From assembly GCA_943787265.1 (NCBI GenBank), contig CALSLT010000010.1:1-43848 (forward strand): DNA of 43,848 nucleotides, written 5' to 3'. Below, piece by piece: positions 1-9,547 of this stretch; within the stretch, counting starts at the first letter, position 1, and every line of letters starts with the position of its first letter. The notes beneath the pieces are model-generated. The model was not told the origin of the DNA. It made no database searches and saw only the letters and a program-made list of their open reading frames with translations. Source of the stretch: an uncultured Planctomycetaceae bacterium. Lineage in GTDB: Bacteria; Planctomycetota; Planctomycetia; Planctomycetales; Planctomycetaceae. The translations under genes were made by a program, and so were the position numbers.

Positions 1-121
1 ACTGTCCGCGCGAGTGTCCGACTGGCGGCGGATTATCGTCAGGATCGCCGCTGGCAGAGCGTCCGACCTGACTGAGGGTACGTATGGTGAAATTGCTTCC
101 TACTATTACTAAATTACGAGC

Positions 122-683
122 ATGAGCGACGTCACAGAAATCGTGTCGGCGATGACGCCGGATGATCCCGCTGCTTCCGAGCAGTTGCTGCCTCTTGTGT
201 ATCGAGAGTTGCGTCGACTTGCCGCGGCGAAGCTTTCGAACGAGTCGCCGAATCAAACTCTGCAGCCGACGGTTCTGGTGCATGAGGCCTATGTCCGACT
301 GGTGGACGTCGAGCAGCCTCAACAGTGGAACGGCCCGCGTGCATTTCTTTGCGGCGGCCGCGGAAGCGATGCGTCGGATCATCATCGAGAACGCCCGGCG
401 AAAACAAACTGCAAAGCGAGGCAGCGATCGCGTTCGGGTTGACCTGGAGAATATCGACCTCGCTTCGGAATCACGGCGAGGCGAGTTGCTGGCGCTCGAC
501 GAAGCTTTAGGTCGGCTGGAAGAGCGTTGGCCAGTCCGGGCACAGATCGTCAAGTTGCGATATTTCGCAGGCCTGACGATTCCAGAGGCAGCTCAGGTGG
601 CAGGGGTCTCTCACGCGACGGCCGAGCGGCATTGGGCGTTTGCACGTGCCTGGTTGCACGCTCAACTTAAGAACGACGCTTGA
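122..683 (+). CDS. ECF-type RNA polymerase sigma factor, frameshifted
   Basis: This is a planctomycete-type ECF sigma factor (about 187 codons if repaired) that would direct RNA polymerase to a dedicated promoter set. The first part (122 to ~334) gives the region 2 start, with the family-typical stretches LVYRELRRLAAAKL and LQPTVLVHEAYVRLV. The reading then moves by one base: HFFAAAAEAMRRIIIENARRK and the region 4 helix-turn-helix (LTIPEAAQVAGVSHATAERHW) lie in the next frame and run to the stop at 683. Removing one C from the CCC run at 334-336 restores a continuous WNGRVHFFAAAAE segment, so I read this as a single-base insertion, either a real mutation or a sequence error. The 3' neighbour is a Ser/Thr kinase; ECF/kinase pairs are common in planctomycetes and the two probably form one signalling unit. 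No strong Shine-Dalgarno precedes the start. Confidence 0.85.
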
Positions 684-887
684 CGACCTGCGCGGATCGG
701 AGCTTCCGAGACGTCCGCTCGCCATTTTTATGGTAGAGAATGGCACGGCGTCGACGTTCTTCTGACTGCATAGCGAATTTCTGTAAGTTCATTGAGGGGA
801 TCGGCGTCCCGATTTCGCACTGTTCTTCAGAGATGCCGCAGAGCCACCGTATGCCCAACCTGACTCCCAACGTTCGTCGATGGTTTT

Positions 888-3800
888 ATGTCTGACGTAA
901 ATCGAAAACTGGAAACGATTTTCGAAGCGGCGATCGAAATTGATTCACCGACGGAACGGATCGATTTTCTGGCGAAGTCGTGTGGAGAAAACAGCGAACT
1001 GCGACAGGAAGTTGAAGTGCTGCTCAAGTCTCACGAAGAGGCTGGCAGTTTTCTGGACGACGGTTGCTCGGAGTTCGATCTGACGTTGCTGTCCACGGAT
1101 GATGTCTCCGCGGATGACTTTTCTGCAGATCTGACGATCAATCAGGAAGAGATTGGCCAAAGCGTCCTGATGAAGATGGAAGACGTCCTCGACGATGTTC
1201 CGCACGTTGCTCTGCGGGATGCTGAGAATGACGAGCAGGCCCCGTTGCTGAAACCGTCGTCGTCAGAAATTCCCAAATTGCGGACCGACGGACGTTACCG
1301 GGTTGATGGTGAAATCGCGCGGGGGGGAATGGGAGCCGTTCTTCGAGGTCGCGACACCGATCTCGGTCGAGAACTGGCGATCAAAGTACTGCTCGATTCG
1401 CACAAAGATAAGCCAGACGTCATTCAGCGGTTCGTCGAAGAGGCTCAGATTGGTGGGCAGCTTCAGCATCCAGGAATTGCTCCGCTGTATGAACTCGGAC
1501 AGTTCAAGGACAAGCGACCGTTCTTTGCGATGAAACTCGTTAAGGGTGAGACGCTGGCTTCACTTCTGGCCAAACGGAAAAAAACGGAGGACAACCGGAC
1601 TGAGTTGCTGGGAGTGTTTGAGCATATTTGCCAGACGATGGCGTATGTCCATAGCCGGGGCGTCATTCACCGTGACCTGAAGCCCGCCAACATTATGGTT
1701 GGAGCCTTTGGTGAAGTTCAGGTGATGGACTGGGGGCTTGCGAAAGTCCTGACTTCAGGTGGCGTTGCTGACGAAAAGAAAGCACACGATCGACAACAGG
1801 AACGAAGCCTAATTCAGACAGCGCGAAGCTCCGATTCAGAAGCCCCGGAGCAGTTTGGTTCGCACACTCAGGTCGGGAGTGTGATGGGAACCCCGGCTTA
1901 CATGCCACCTGAGCAGGCGAAGGGGCAGATCGATCTGCTGGACGAGAGGGCCGACGTTTTCGGACTCGGAGCGATTCTTTGTGAGATTCTGACCGGTGCA
2001 CCGCCTTACGTTGGCAAGAGTGGGCCGCAAGGTTTTCTTCAAGGCAAGTCGAGGTGATTTGGACGACGCTCTGTCGAGGATCGAAGCTGAAGAGCTTGAT
2101 CCGGAACTTCAGCAACTTGCCTGTCGGTGCCTGGCCGTCGATCTTGAAGTTCGGTTGCAGGATGCTGGTGAAGTCGTCGAAGCCTTGTCGGATTACCTTA
2201 ACAACGTCCAGGAAAGGCTGAGGCAAGCTGAACTGGATATGGCCAACGCGGAAGCTCGGGCGGAAGAATTTCAGCGTCGACGAAAACTTCACTTTGCGAT
2301 CGTTGCGATATTGCTGGTCGGTTTGACCGCTGCCGGATTTGCGGCGTCACATTTTCGAACGTTGGAGCACAGCCAAAGAACGCTCGCCGGAGAGAAAACC
2401 GAACTCGCCAATCGTAATCTGAAACTTGCCGACGAACGGGAAGCGCAGCGGATGGCTGCGGTCGATGCCCAGAAAGTGGCCGTCGACGCTCAGAAGACGG
2501 CGGAAGCGGAGCAAAATAAGACAGCCGCGGCGCAGGCATTGGCTGAGTCCAATTTGAACGATGCGCGAAAGAATCTGTATGCCGCACAGATGGCTCATGT
2601 GAGCCACTCGCTGGGAAACCCGGGGGCCATCAGTCGTCTCGACAAGACCATCAAAAGTTGGATTCCTCAACCAGGCGAGTCGGACTTACGGGGATGGGAG
2701 TGGTATTACCTGAGTTCCCATTCGCAACTCGACACCATCAAGATTCGCCCACGACCACATAGTTATGCGTTGATTGCGCTCGCGTGGAGTCCCGACGGTT
2801 CGAAGCTGATAACTGTCGGCAAGGACGGCTACCCAGCGCTGATGCACGACACGATCACGGGTGACAGGATTGCCCGGATCCCTCGAGGCTCGGAAGTTCA
2901 TGGTGGATCGGTTGCCGACGCGGAGTTTTCGCCGGACGGAAAGCAGTTTGTGTTGTTTGGTTCGTCGACGGCCAACCAACGTTCGCGAATGGGACTCTAC
3001 GACGCAGAGACCTGCGAGCTAATCCGAGAAATCAAAGGGCTCGCGGCGGTCGGTCCTGTGTGCTTCAGCCCGGATGGCAGTCAGCTTGGGATAAATTCCG
3101 GACCGAATCTGCTGATTGTGGATGCGTCGACAGGCGAGACGGCACAGGAGCAGAGCTATGGCAACCTTTCGGCGGGGAAGATTTTCACCGCAGAAGACAC
3201 TCGACTTATCCATCGGACAATCTGCTGGGGGCCCGAGGGGCTTCGGCTGGCTGCGATCAGGGCTCAGGCCGTCTTCATTTATGAACCGGCGGTCGCCAGG
3301 GCGGTCAAGATTCTGCCGTTCTATTCACAGCCGGAGCATCTTTCGTTCGGCCAGTCGGGAAAACTGCTGGCTGTCAGCTTCTCGGCTAAGCCGAACGATA
3401 AAACGGCAGACGACACAGTATCGAGTGACGCGACGAAACGGGTAGAAGTCTGGAATATTTCGACAAAGCCAAACCTAATCTTTCAGTGCGAAGTTCCCGT
3501 TAAATTCAACGACGCTGGGGTCGGTTTTACGTTGCATCCGGACGGCGATTTCGTCGCCGTTTCGAGTGGCACTGAAGCGACCGTTTTCACCCTCAAAGAT
3601 GGTCAGGAAGTGTCGCGACATCCGTTTGATGAGCACACGCTCCTAATGTCGTGGAGCCCTGACGGGCGGCGGTTGGCATCGGCCCGGGCTGCTTGACCAC
3701 ACAGACATATGGGATCCATTTCGCAAGGGTGCCGATCTGGAACTCGGCGCGCACGATGGGTTTGCGTGGAGTCGTGATGGTCAACGTCTGGTTGCCTGGA

Positions 3801-6508
3801 AAGACGATAAGGCGACGGTGTGGGACACTCGGGACTGGAAGATACTTCGGGTGATCGAAACGTCGTCCGTGATCCGCGACGCGTGTGTAGACAGCGGAAA
3901 CCGGCGTTTGATCACGGCATTGGGTGACGCGACGGTCGTGCAATGGATGATCGACAGCGGGATTCAACACGGAGATTCGGTCAGCGTTGATTGCGTTTCC
4001 GTCGACGCACACCCGAAACAGCACTTAATCGTTTGTGGAAAGACTAATGTCATCAAAGTCGTCAACCTCGATTCAGGCGAAGAAATCGCACGAACGATGG
4101 TGGGGGCGGTGTGGGCGGAGTTTGCTCAGAATTGTCGTTGGCATCCGCATGGAAACAGGGTTGTCATCCATTCTTCGTCCAGTGGAGCGACTGCATGGTT
4201 GGACTTCAAAAACAATGGCTTAATTCGAACGGGGCAGGGGAACGTCGGGATGTCGTCGAACGGTCAATACATGTTGACCGTACCGTTTACCAAACGAGGA
4301 ATTTCGGTCAATCATCATCGCACTAATGGGCGAATCGACTCTCTCGGTCGACTTGACGTCGGAGCTGAGTGGGGGCTCGATGTAACCAACGATGGTTCGC
4401 GAATTCTTCTACCTCGGAGCGACGGGCTATCGATGCTTCATCGAGAAACGGAGACGGCAGTTCTTACATGGCCTGGCCAAAGCGGACGTGCTGTTTGGGA
4501 CTCGTGGAATCTGCGAGTCGCTTCGATTGTTGACGGTCGTTTGACCGTCCGGGATACGACTGCTGGCTACGCGCATGAGCGATCGAGTCTGTTACTTCCG
4601 TGGTTGGAATCGCTGGTTGTTCAGAATTCGACCGAACTGGATTCAAGAAAGATAAAGTCTCGCTATTCGCTTCCGAGTCTGATTGCGACGGCGGCAGCCA
4701 ACAATTCGTGGCCGCTGGTGTTCGAACTCATATCGATTCTTGAACCGGATGAGTCGGAGATTCCACTCGTTGTTGAGGCTGTCCTTGACGCTACGGAGTT
4801 CGGCATTGGATCCGAGACATCTTTGAAGGTTGGCGAGAATGTTCAATCAGAGACTGTCGAGCGATTTCTTCGGCATCTTGAAAGTTCGCTTCCCGCGGAT
4901 TCGGCGGTTCGGCAGCGGGTCGATCAAACGGCCAAAAGCATAAAGGCAGCGGCCAGAGCGAATGCGCTGTTGAAGGATTTAACGAATTGGTCCGTGTTAG
5001 AACCCGTTGAATTAAGTTCAGTAAATGGCACGCAACTGACTCGTCAGAGTGACGGGTCGATCATTGCATCGGGAATCAATCCAGAACGAAGTCGATATGC
5101 GATCGTCGGAATTCCGAATGTCAGTCGCGTTGCGTCGATGCGGCTCGAAGCGGTCCCGGATTCGCGGTTGCCATACGGCTCAAGCGGCAGGGCGGACAAT
5201 GGATCGTTTACCGTATCGGGCGTGTCCGTTGGCGTGAGGTCGAAAAGCGATGGTCACGTGAGGGATGTACCAGTCCAAGGAGTGTGGACGGACATTGATC
5301 GCGGCGGTCCCGTGGAAGCATCGACGGATGGCGACGAGGGAACGCATTGGAGTCTGGGGGGCAGTGCCACTGAATGTCATGCCGCTGTGTATTCGTTGGT
5401 CGAGCCGGAGGCTGTCGATGCTGCATTAGAGTTGGTCGTCACGATCGATTCTGGCACCAGTTACAAACACCACGGACTGGGGCGGTTTCGATTGTCGGTC
5501 AGCGATGTTCCAGCCAGCCTCCCGCGGGAGCAGAAACTTGTCGCGGCTAAGCAGGTTGGCGATGCGTGGGGCAAGCTGGCGATTGCTCTACATCTTGCGG
5601 GCGAAACCGCGGAGCTTGAGGAATTGCTTGTTGAGCACCCAAAGGCGGCTGCGTATTCGGGAGACATGCACGGCATTGATTCGAACTGGAATCAGGCGAT
5701 TCGCGATTATTCGCGAGCGATCGGGACTCGAACTCGGCTTCTCGACTTACTTCCGAAACGGGGAGACGCGTACGTCGCAACTGGTCAATGGAAGCTGGCA
5801 AAGCATGACTGGGGAGACGCCACAACACTGCAGCCAGGTTTGATGACGACGGCATTCAACCGTTTCGTTCAAGCAGAACGATGGGATGAGGCTGGCTATT
5901 TCGGATTACAGTTGTCCGCCGAAAAATCTCCGACACTGATGCTGCGCGTTGCGGCTGTGTTGGCACTTTCCAGAAACCAAAATGCTTATCGAGACTTCTG
6001 CAGAAAATGCGTTCAGGCGTTCTCTGCGAAGCCGGAATCGCAACGCGTCACCTATATCTGCAAGGCATGTCTGGCTTCGCCGGAAGGCTTGAGTGTTGAC
6101 CAGCTTCCGTGGCAGCAGCTGACAAAGATGACAAACGAGAGTCTTGCCAAACAGTCTCAGCAATCGTCATGGAATTTGGGGCTTCGAGCGTTGTTGGAGT
6201 TTCGCAAAGGCGAGTTTGAGACTTCAGTGCGATTTGCGGAGTTGGCTCAACGTCATCGACCTGTCGAGGCGAGCGAAGCGTTCAACTTGTCGGTGCTGGC
6301 GATGGCTCTGCATCGACTTGGACGAATTGAAGAAGCGGAGAGAGTTCTAAAACAGGCGGAGATGACGACTGAGAAGGTTGTTTCACGTGACAAGTCTGGT
6401 GGCCATGACACGCTGATTGCACGCGTGCTGCTACAAGAGGCGAAAGTGGCGATTCGAGCGGATGGCGTGCCAGTCTCACAGGACGTCCGAGCGATCGACA
6501 AAGACTGA
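888..6508 (+). CDS. membrane Ser/Thr protein kinase with WD40 and TPR-like regions, twice frameshifted
   Basis: A very large Hanks-type kinase, about 1870 residues if repaired. Residues 1-55 resemble the helical N-terminus usual in planctomycete kinases. The catalytic domain spans about 137-400: glycine loop GEIARGGMG (141-149), Lys166 in [14 protein letters not shown] (261-268), DWG in place of DFG (281-283), then [11 protein letters not shown] transmembrane helix ([16 protein letters not shown]) is encoded near 2300-2345, followed by a charged Ala/Glu/Gln coiled-coil stretch, WD40-like repeats (for example [14 protein letters not shown] and [12 protein letters not shown]) and a C-terminal TPR-like region from about 5690. 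The frame changes twice: at 2022-2024 (extra G in GGG, after PPYVGKS) and at 3683-3688 (extra base in CCCGGG, after RRLASA). Each is a +1 change that one deletion would repair. The kinase would face the cytoplasm with its propeller outside. If the frameshifts are real, the product is cut off at ~389 residues, before the membrane helix. Confidence 0.85.
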
Positions 6509-6620
6509 GCGAGTGCAAGTTGGAAACGCTCCGTGGAGAGCGGCGCTGGTCGTAAACGAGATCACTCTAAGAAGAACTGGGATCGCGGTGCGCACTTACG
6601 CCATCTGGAAGGAAGACGAA

Positions 6621-6689
6621 ATGATCACCGTTGAAATTAATCAAAACGTAATGCCAGAGCCGCTACTTGAGTCACTGCCAATTCTTTAG
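6621..6689 (+). CDS. possible 22-codon small ORF upstream of the receiver gene
   Basis: An ATG at 6621 is preceded by a purine-rich ribosome-binding-like stretch (GGAAGGAAG, 6607-6615) at good spacing and reads 22 codons to TAG at 6687. The peptide starts MITVEINQNV and is acidic and hydrophobic. The stop lies 19 bases before the receiver start at 6709, so it could be a leader peptide or a small partner protein. The good ribosome site is the only positive evidence; I recognise no family, and chance is a real alternative. Confidence 0.3.
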   Translation: MITVEINQNVMPEPLLESLPIL

Positions 6690-6708
6690 GAACTGAATGG
6701 AGTCAACC

Positions 6709-7065
6709 ATGAATATTCTGATCCTTGATGATGACAAATGGGTGGGGCAGTCACTGACAACGTTGTTCTCTCTGGATGGACACTCGGTGAGGCACATTGC
6801 AGACCCGAAAGAAGTACACGATTTCGGCACGCGGAATCTCGACCTGCTGGTCTGTGATTATCAGTTCGGCGAAGTGACAGCATCGTTCGTCATTCAGTTG
6901 CCAGGCTTTGAAGACATCGCCGATCGAATTCTTCTTTCTGGGCACTTGAGAAATGAATTGCCGGATGAAGTCGTCGATCGATTTTCCAGTGTGGTTCACA
7001 AGTCCGATTTCTCTGCACTTCGCGCTTGCGTTGAGGGGCTAAAGACGCGGCGACGAGTGATTTGA
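6709..7065 (+). CDS. stand-alone response-regulator receiver domain protein
   Basis: An 118-residue protein consisting of one CheY-like receiver domain and no output domain. The acidic pocket is at Asp7-Asp9 (ILDDDKW), the phospho-acceptor is Asp50 in LLVCDYQ, the conserved Ser/Thr is Ser77 in ILLSGH, and the conserved Lys is Lys98 in VVHKSD. I chose the ATG at 6709 because the fold starts at once with MNILIL and GGAG lies six bases upstream; an in-frame ATG at 6697 would add four residues and also has an AGGA nearby. No histidine kinase is encoded next to it; the next gene is an H-NOX/Ser-Thr-kinase fusion starting 108 bases downstream, which may be its functional partner. Single-domain receivers usually act by protein-protein contact. 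Confidence 0.85.
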   Translation: MNILILDDDKWVGQSLTTLFSLDGHSVRHIADPKEVHDFGTRNLDLLVCDYQFGEVTASFVIQLPGFEDIADRILLSGHLRNELPDEVVDRFSSVVHKSDFSALRACVEGLKTRRRVI

Positions 7066-7173
7066 AAGAAGACTGTAACTGTCTGGCGATTGGGGCAACC
7101 GATTCTTGATTGGCATAACAGGCATGCCTTCATTGGTCGACGAGTGAGTTTGGATGTGAAAGCAGGCGAGAGT

Positions 7174-8679
7174 ATGCACGGGCTGATCTTCTTTTCGTTG
7201 AGACGTTTTGTCGACGACGAATTCCCGAGAACGAAGTGGGAAACGCTCCTAAGAAATGCGGGGCTGGCGGACAAGGCGTATGCACTGACAAGCGACTATC
7301 CAGACTGGGAACTCTCCGCGCTGATCGAAGAACTTCGCAAACATTCATCGTGGGACGACATTCTTGTTCGCTTTGGGCAGTTTCTCGCTGCCGAACTGCT
7401 CGAGCTGAATTGTGTGAGCCTTGAGCCGGACTGGACGTGCCTTGATGTTTTACTGAACGTCGAAAATGCGATTCATCAGGTCGTAAGACTGGCGAACCCC
7501 GGTGCAGATCCGCCAGTCTTGAAAGTTCAGTCCCGCGGAAAGAACCAGGTGCAGATTCTTTACGCATCACCTCGCCGATTGTGCCGACTGGCGAAAGGGT
7601 TGATTACCGGCATCGCTCGAAAATTCGATGCCAAAGTTTCCGTCGTCGAAGAATCCTGCATGTTGGAAGACGCGCCATTCTGCACGCTGGTGGTCTCGCT
7701 TGAGGTACCGGGGCAGCCGGTGGTGGAAGAGGGCGGTGAGACTCGGATTCGTCCAGTCCACGGTACGAAGACGGTCTCAGGGCGTGGCAGCGGCGCCGGC
7801 CCACACGATAGTCAGTTCGCATTCTTACCCGCGGCCGAGAAACCCGGAGAGCTTGGGCGGCTCGGCGATTACTCGTTGACTCGATTGCTTGGAAAAGGAT
7901 CGATGGGCCAGGTCTACGAAGCCGTCGATGAGAGGCTGCATCGAGACGTCGCGATAAAAGTGCTTGCTCCACATCTGCTGGGCGAAGAAGTGGCCAGGAC
8001 GCGGTTCATCAATGAGGCCCGAACGATGGCTTCGTTGGTACACCCTCGAATCCTGACGATCTTCCAGGTCGACGAATTTGAAGGGATACCCTATTTCGTA
8101 ATGCCGTTGCTTGAAGGTATGACCCTGCATAGTTGGATCGAGTGTGACTCTGCGGTGTCGACACGACGAAACATCGAGTATGCGATAAGGATTTCGGAAG
8201 GGCTGCAGGCGGCGCATGAACGAGATGTCATTCATCGAGACATTAAGCCGGAGAATATCTGGATCGGAGCGAAGCACCAGGAATTGCTCATTATGGATTT
8301 TGGCCTGAGCTTACGAGTGTCCGACGATCGTCGACTGACCCGGTCAGGAATTCTGGTGGGCACGCCTATGTACATGGCACCAGAACAGGCTGTTGCAGCA
8401 GAAATCGATCATCGAACCGACATCTATAGTCTCGGGGCGAGTTTGTATCACCTGTTTACTGGCAGGCCACCGTTTGACGCGCCGAGTCTCACGACGTTGT
8501 TGCTTGCGTTGGCGAATAACGATCCACCGCGTGCTCGTAGTGTGAAAGGCGACCTGTCCGAGTCATTGGATTTGTTGTTGAGTCAGATGATGGCGAAATC
8601 GCCCGATGACCGCCCGTTGCTGGAGAACGTGATCTCAGCGCTCAACAGTGAACTGAGCAAGGCCGCAGGAAGCTCGTAG
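7174..8679 (+). CDS. H-NOX (heme NO-binding) domain fused to Ser/Thr protein kinase
   Basis: A predicted soluble 501-residue heme-based gas-sensing kinase. Residues 1-180 match the H-NOX (HNOB) fold: start MHGLIFFSLRRF, candidate proximal heme ligand His101 (ENAIHQVVRL), Pro114, and the heme-propionate motif Y-x-S-x-R at Tyr130, Ser132 and Arg134 (YASPR). These correspond, with a constant offset of one, to His102, Pro115, Tyr131, Ser133 and Arg135 of the Thermoanaerobacter H-NOX; Asp44 corresponds to its Asp45. After a linker (~181-228) comes a complete Hanks kinase: GKGSMGQVY (240-248), Lys262, Glu281, HRDIKPEN (354-361), DFG (375-377) and GTPMYMAPEQ. No membrane helix is seen. I placed the start at 7174, not at an in-frame position 84 bases earlier, because H-NOX domains begin almost at the initiator Met and AGGCGAG precedes it. 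At the position of Tt Tyr140, the distal O2-stabilising tyrosine, the offset gives Leu139, which would favour NO over O2; this is inference. Confidence 0.9.
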   Translation: MHGLIFFSLRRFVDDEFPRTKWETLLRNAGLADKAYALTSDYPDWELSALIEELRKHSSWDDILVRFGQFLAAELLELNCVSLEPDWTCLDVLLNVENAIHQVVRLANPGADPPVLKVQSRGKNQVQILYASPRRLCRLAKGLITGIARKFDAKVSVVEESCMLEDAPFCTLVVSLEVPGQPVVEEGGETRIRPVHGTKTVSGRGSGAGPHDSQFAFLPAAEKPGELGRLGDYSLTRLLGKGSMGQVYEAVDERLHRDVAIKVLAPHLLGEEVARTRFINEARTMASLVHPRILTIFQVDEFEGIPYFVMPLLEGMTLHSWIECDSAVSTRRNIEYAIRISEGLQAAHERDVIHRDIKPENIWIGAKHQELLIMDFGLSLRVSDDRRLTRSGILVGTPMYMAPEQAVAAEIDHRTDIYSLGASLYHLFTGRPPFDAPSLTTLLLALANNDPPRARSVKGDLSESLDLLLSQMMAKSPDDRPLLENVISALNSELSKAAGSS

Positions 8680-9039
8680 GGGCTTTCCACTCCCGGCCGC
8701 CGAACCGTTCCTGGCTGAATGGCTCGGTCATTCAAGAGAGCAACTGACCGACAATCGTCTTCGCCGTGTAGGCTTCACGCGGGTTCGTCGGTTCGACAGT
8801 GGCAGCATTTCTGCGTCGATGTGAAGAAGGGAACGATTCTCCGATTTTGTTCCTAAGAAAGGCTCCGTTTAGTTCGTCAGAGCTGAATGCTTCAGTCATG
8901 ACGGCGGCAGTCTTTGCGATGAAGTGATGATCCGTTGACACGCTCATTCACGATTGGTCGTGAAGTGTGCGAAGTGGCCTGCCGTGTCGGCAGTGGCGAG
9001 TGAAGATGGACGGATCCGCCGCGTTTCCAATTTGCTGCT

Positions 9040-9057
9040 AGCGTTATATTTTTAACG
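9040..9057. promoter_or_regulatory. operator dyad 1 for the BlaI-type repressor
   Basis: AGCGTTA, five bases, then TTAACG. The arms are inverted repeats around an AT-only spacer. The same half-sites with the same spacing recur 44 bp downstream. Position upstream of a blaI-like gene suggests autoregulation, as is usual for BlaI/MecI proteins. Confidence 0.6.
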
Positions 9058-9083
9058 TTTCGGTCTTGTGGTCAGGAAATCAG

Positions 9084-9102
9084 AGCGTTAAGAAGTTAAC
9101 GC
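9084..9102. promoter_or_regulatory. operator dyad 2 for the BlaI-type repressor
   Basis: GCGTTAA-GAAG-TTAACGC (9085-9102) is a perfect 7-bp inverted repeat with a 4-base spacer, and read with its 5' A it repeats the AGCGTTA-N5-TTAACG arrangement of the first dyad. The 44-bp offset is close to four helical turns, so both sites would lie on the same face of the DNA. Confidence 0.65.
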
Positions 9103-9162
9103 AATGTGGCGAGCTCTTGTATGTGGAGCCGCCTTGATGACGTGCCACTGCGAGGAATAATA

Positions 9163-9546
9163 ATGTCCGAGCCGTCTGAACTTAGTCGCCGTGAGCGACA
9201 GATTATGGATGCTGTTTTTGTGCTGGGTGAGGCGACGGTAAATAAAGTCGTCGAGACGATTCCCTCGCCGCCGACAGCGATGGCTGTCCGCAGGATGATG
9301 CACATCCTGGAAGACAAGGGGCATCTCAAGCGTCGAAAGAGCGGCCGGGAAGTCATCTACGTCTCTTGCCAGTCCAAGGGCAAAGCAGGACGCAGCGCGC
9401 TGGAGAAAGTGCTGGAGACGTTCTTCGGCGGGTCGCTTGAGGAAGCACTCGCCGCACACCTGCATTCTCGCAAGGATGGCGTCAGTGCCGAAGAGCGAGA
9501 GCGGCTGATCTCTTTGATTGATCAGGCACAGAAGGAGGGCCGTTGA
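9163..9546 (+). CDS. BlaI/MecI/CopY-family transcriptional repressor (module 1)
   Basis: A 127-residue winged-helix repressor. The N-terminal DNA-binding half shows the family pattern LSRRERQIMDAVF, ATVNKVVETI, TAMAVRRMMHILEDKGHL and the wing RRKSGREVIYV; the C-terminal half is the helical dimerisation and cleavage region (ALEKVLETFFGGSLEEAL). The start at 9163 is supported by GAGG at 9152-9155 and by homology beginning at LSRRE. The stop is separated by one base from the ATG of the M56 protease, so the two are almost certainly co-transcribed and translationally coupled. In BlaI/BlaR1 systems the membrane protease senses a ligand and causes repressor cleavage; the same logic is inferred here. 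The two upstream dyads are its probable operators. Confidence 0.9.
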   Translation: MSEPSELSRRERQIMDAVFVLGEATVNKVVETIPSPPTAMAVRRMMHILEDKGHLKRRKSGREVIYVSCQSKGKAGRSALEKVLETFFGGSLEEALAAHLHSRKDGVSAEERERLISLIDQAQKEGR

Positions 9547-9547
9547 G

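Larger units (their letters stand above)
8680..9162. other. 483-bp intergenic region upstream of the blaI-like gene
   Basis: No convincing gene lies here. The left ~350 bases hold nothing I recognise apart from a 71-codon minus-strand ORF that I reject. The right end (9040-9101) is more AT-rich and carries two operator-like dyads, so it is the likely control region of the BlaI/BlaR1 pair that follows. Confidence 0.6.

Noticed and set aside
8732..8947. 71-codon minus-strand ORF in the gap between the H-NOX kinase and the first blaI-like gene
   Set aside because: No ribosome site, no recognisable motif or hydrophobic pattern, and isolated between plus-strand genes; most likely chance.
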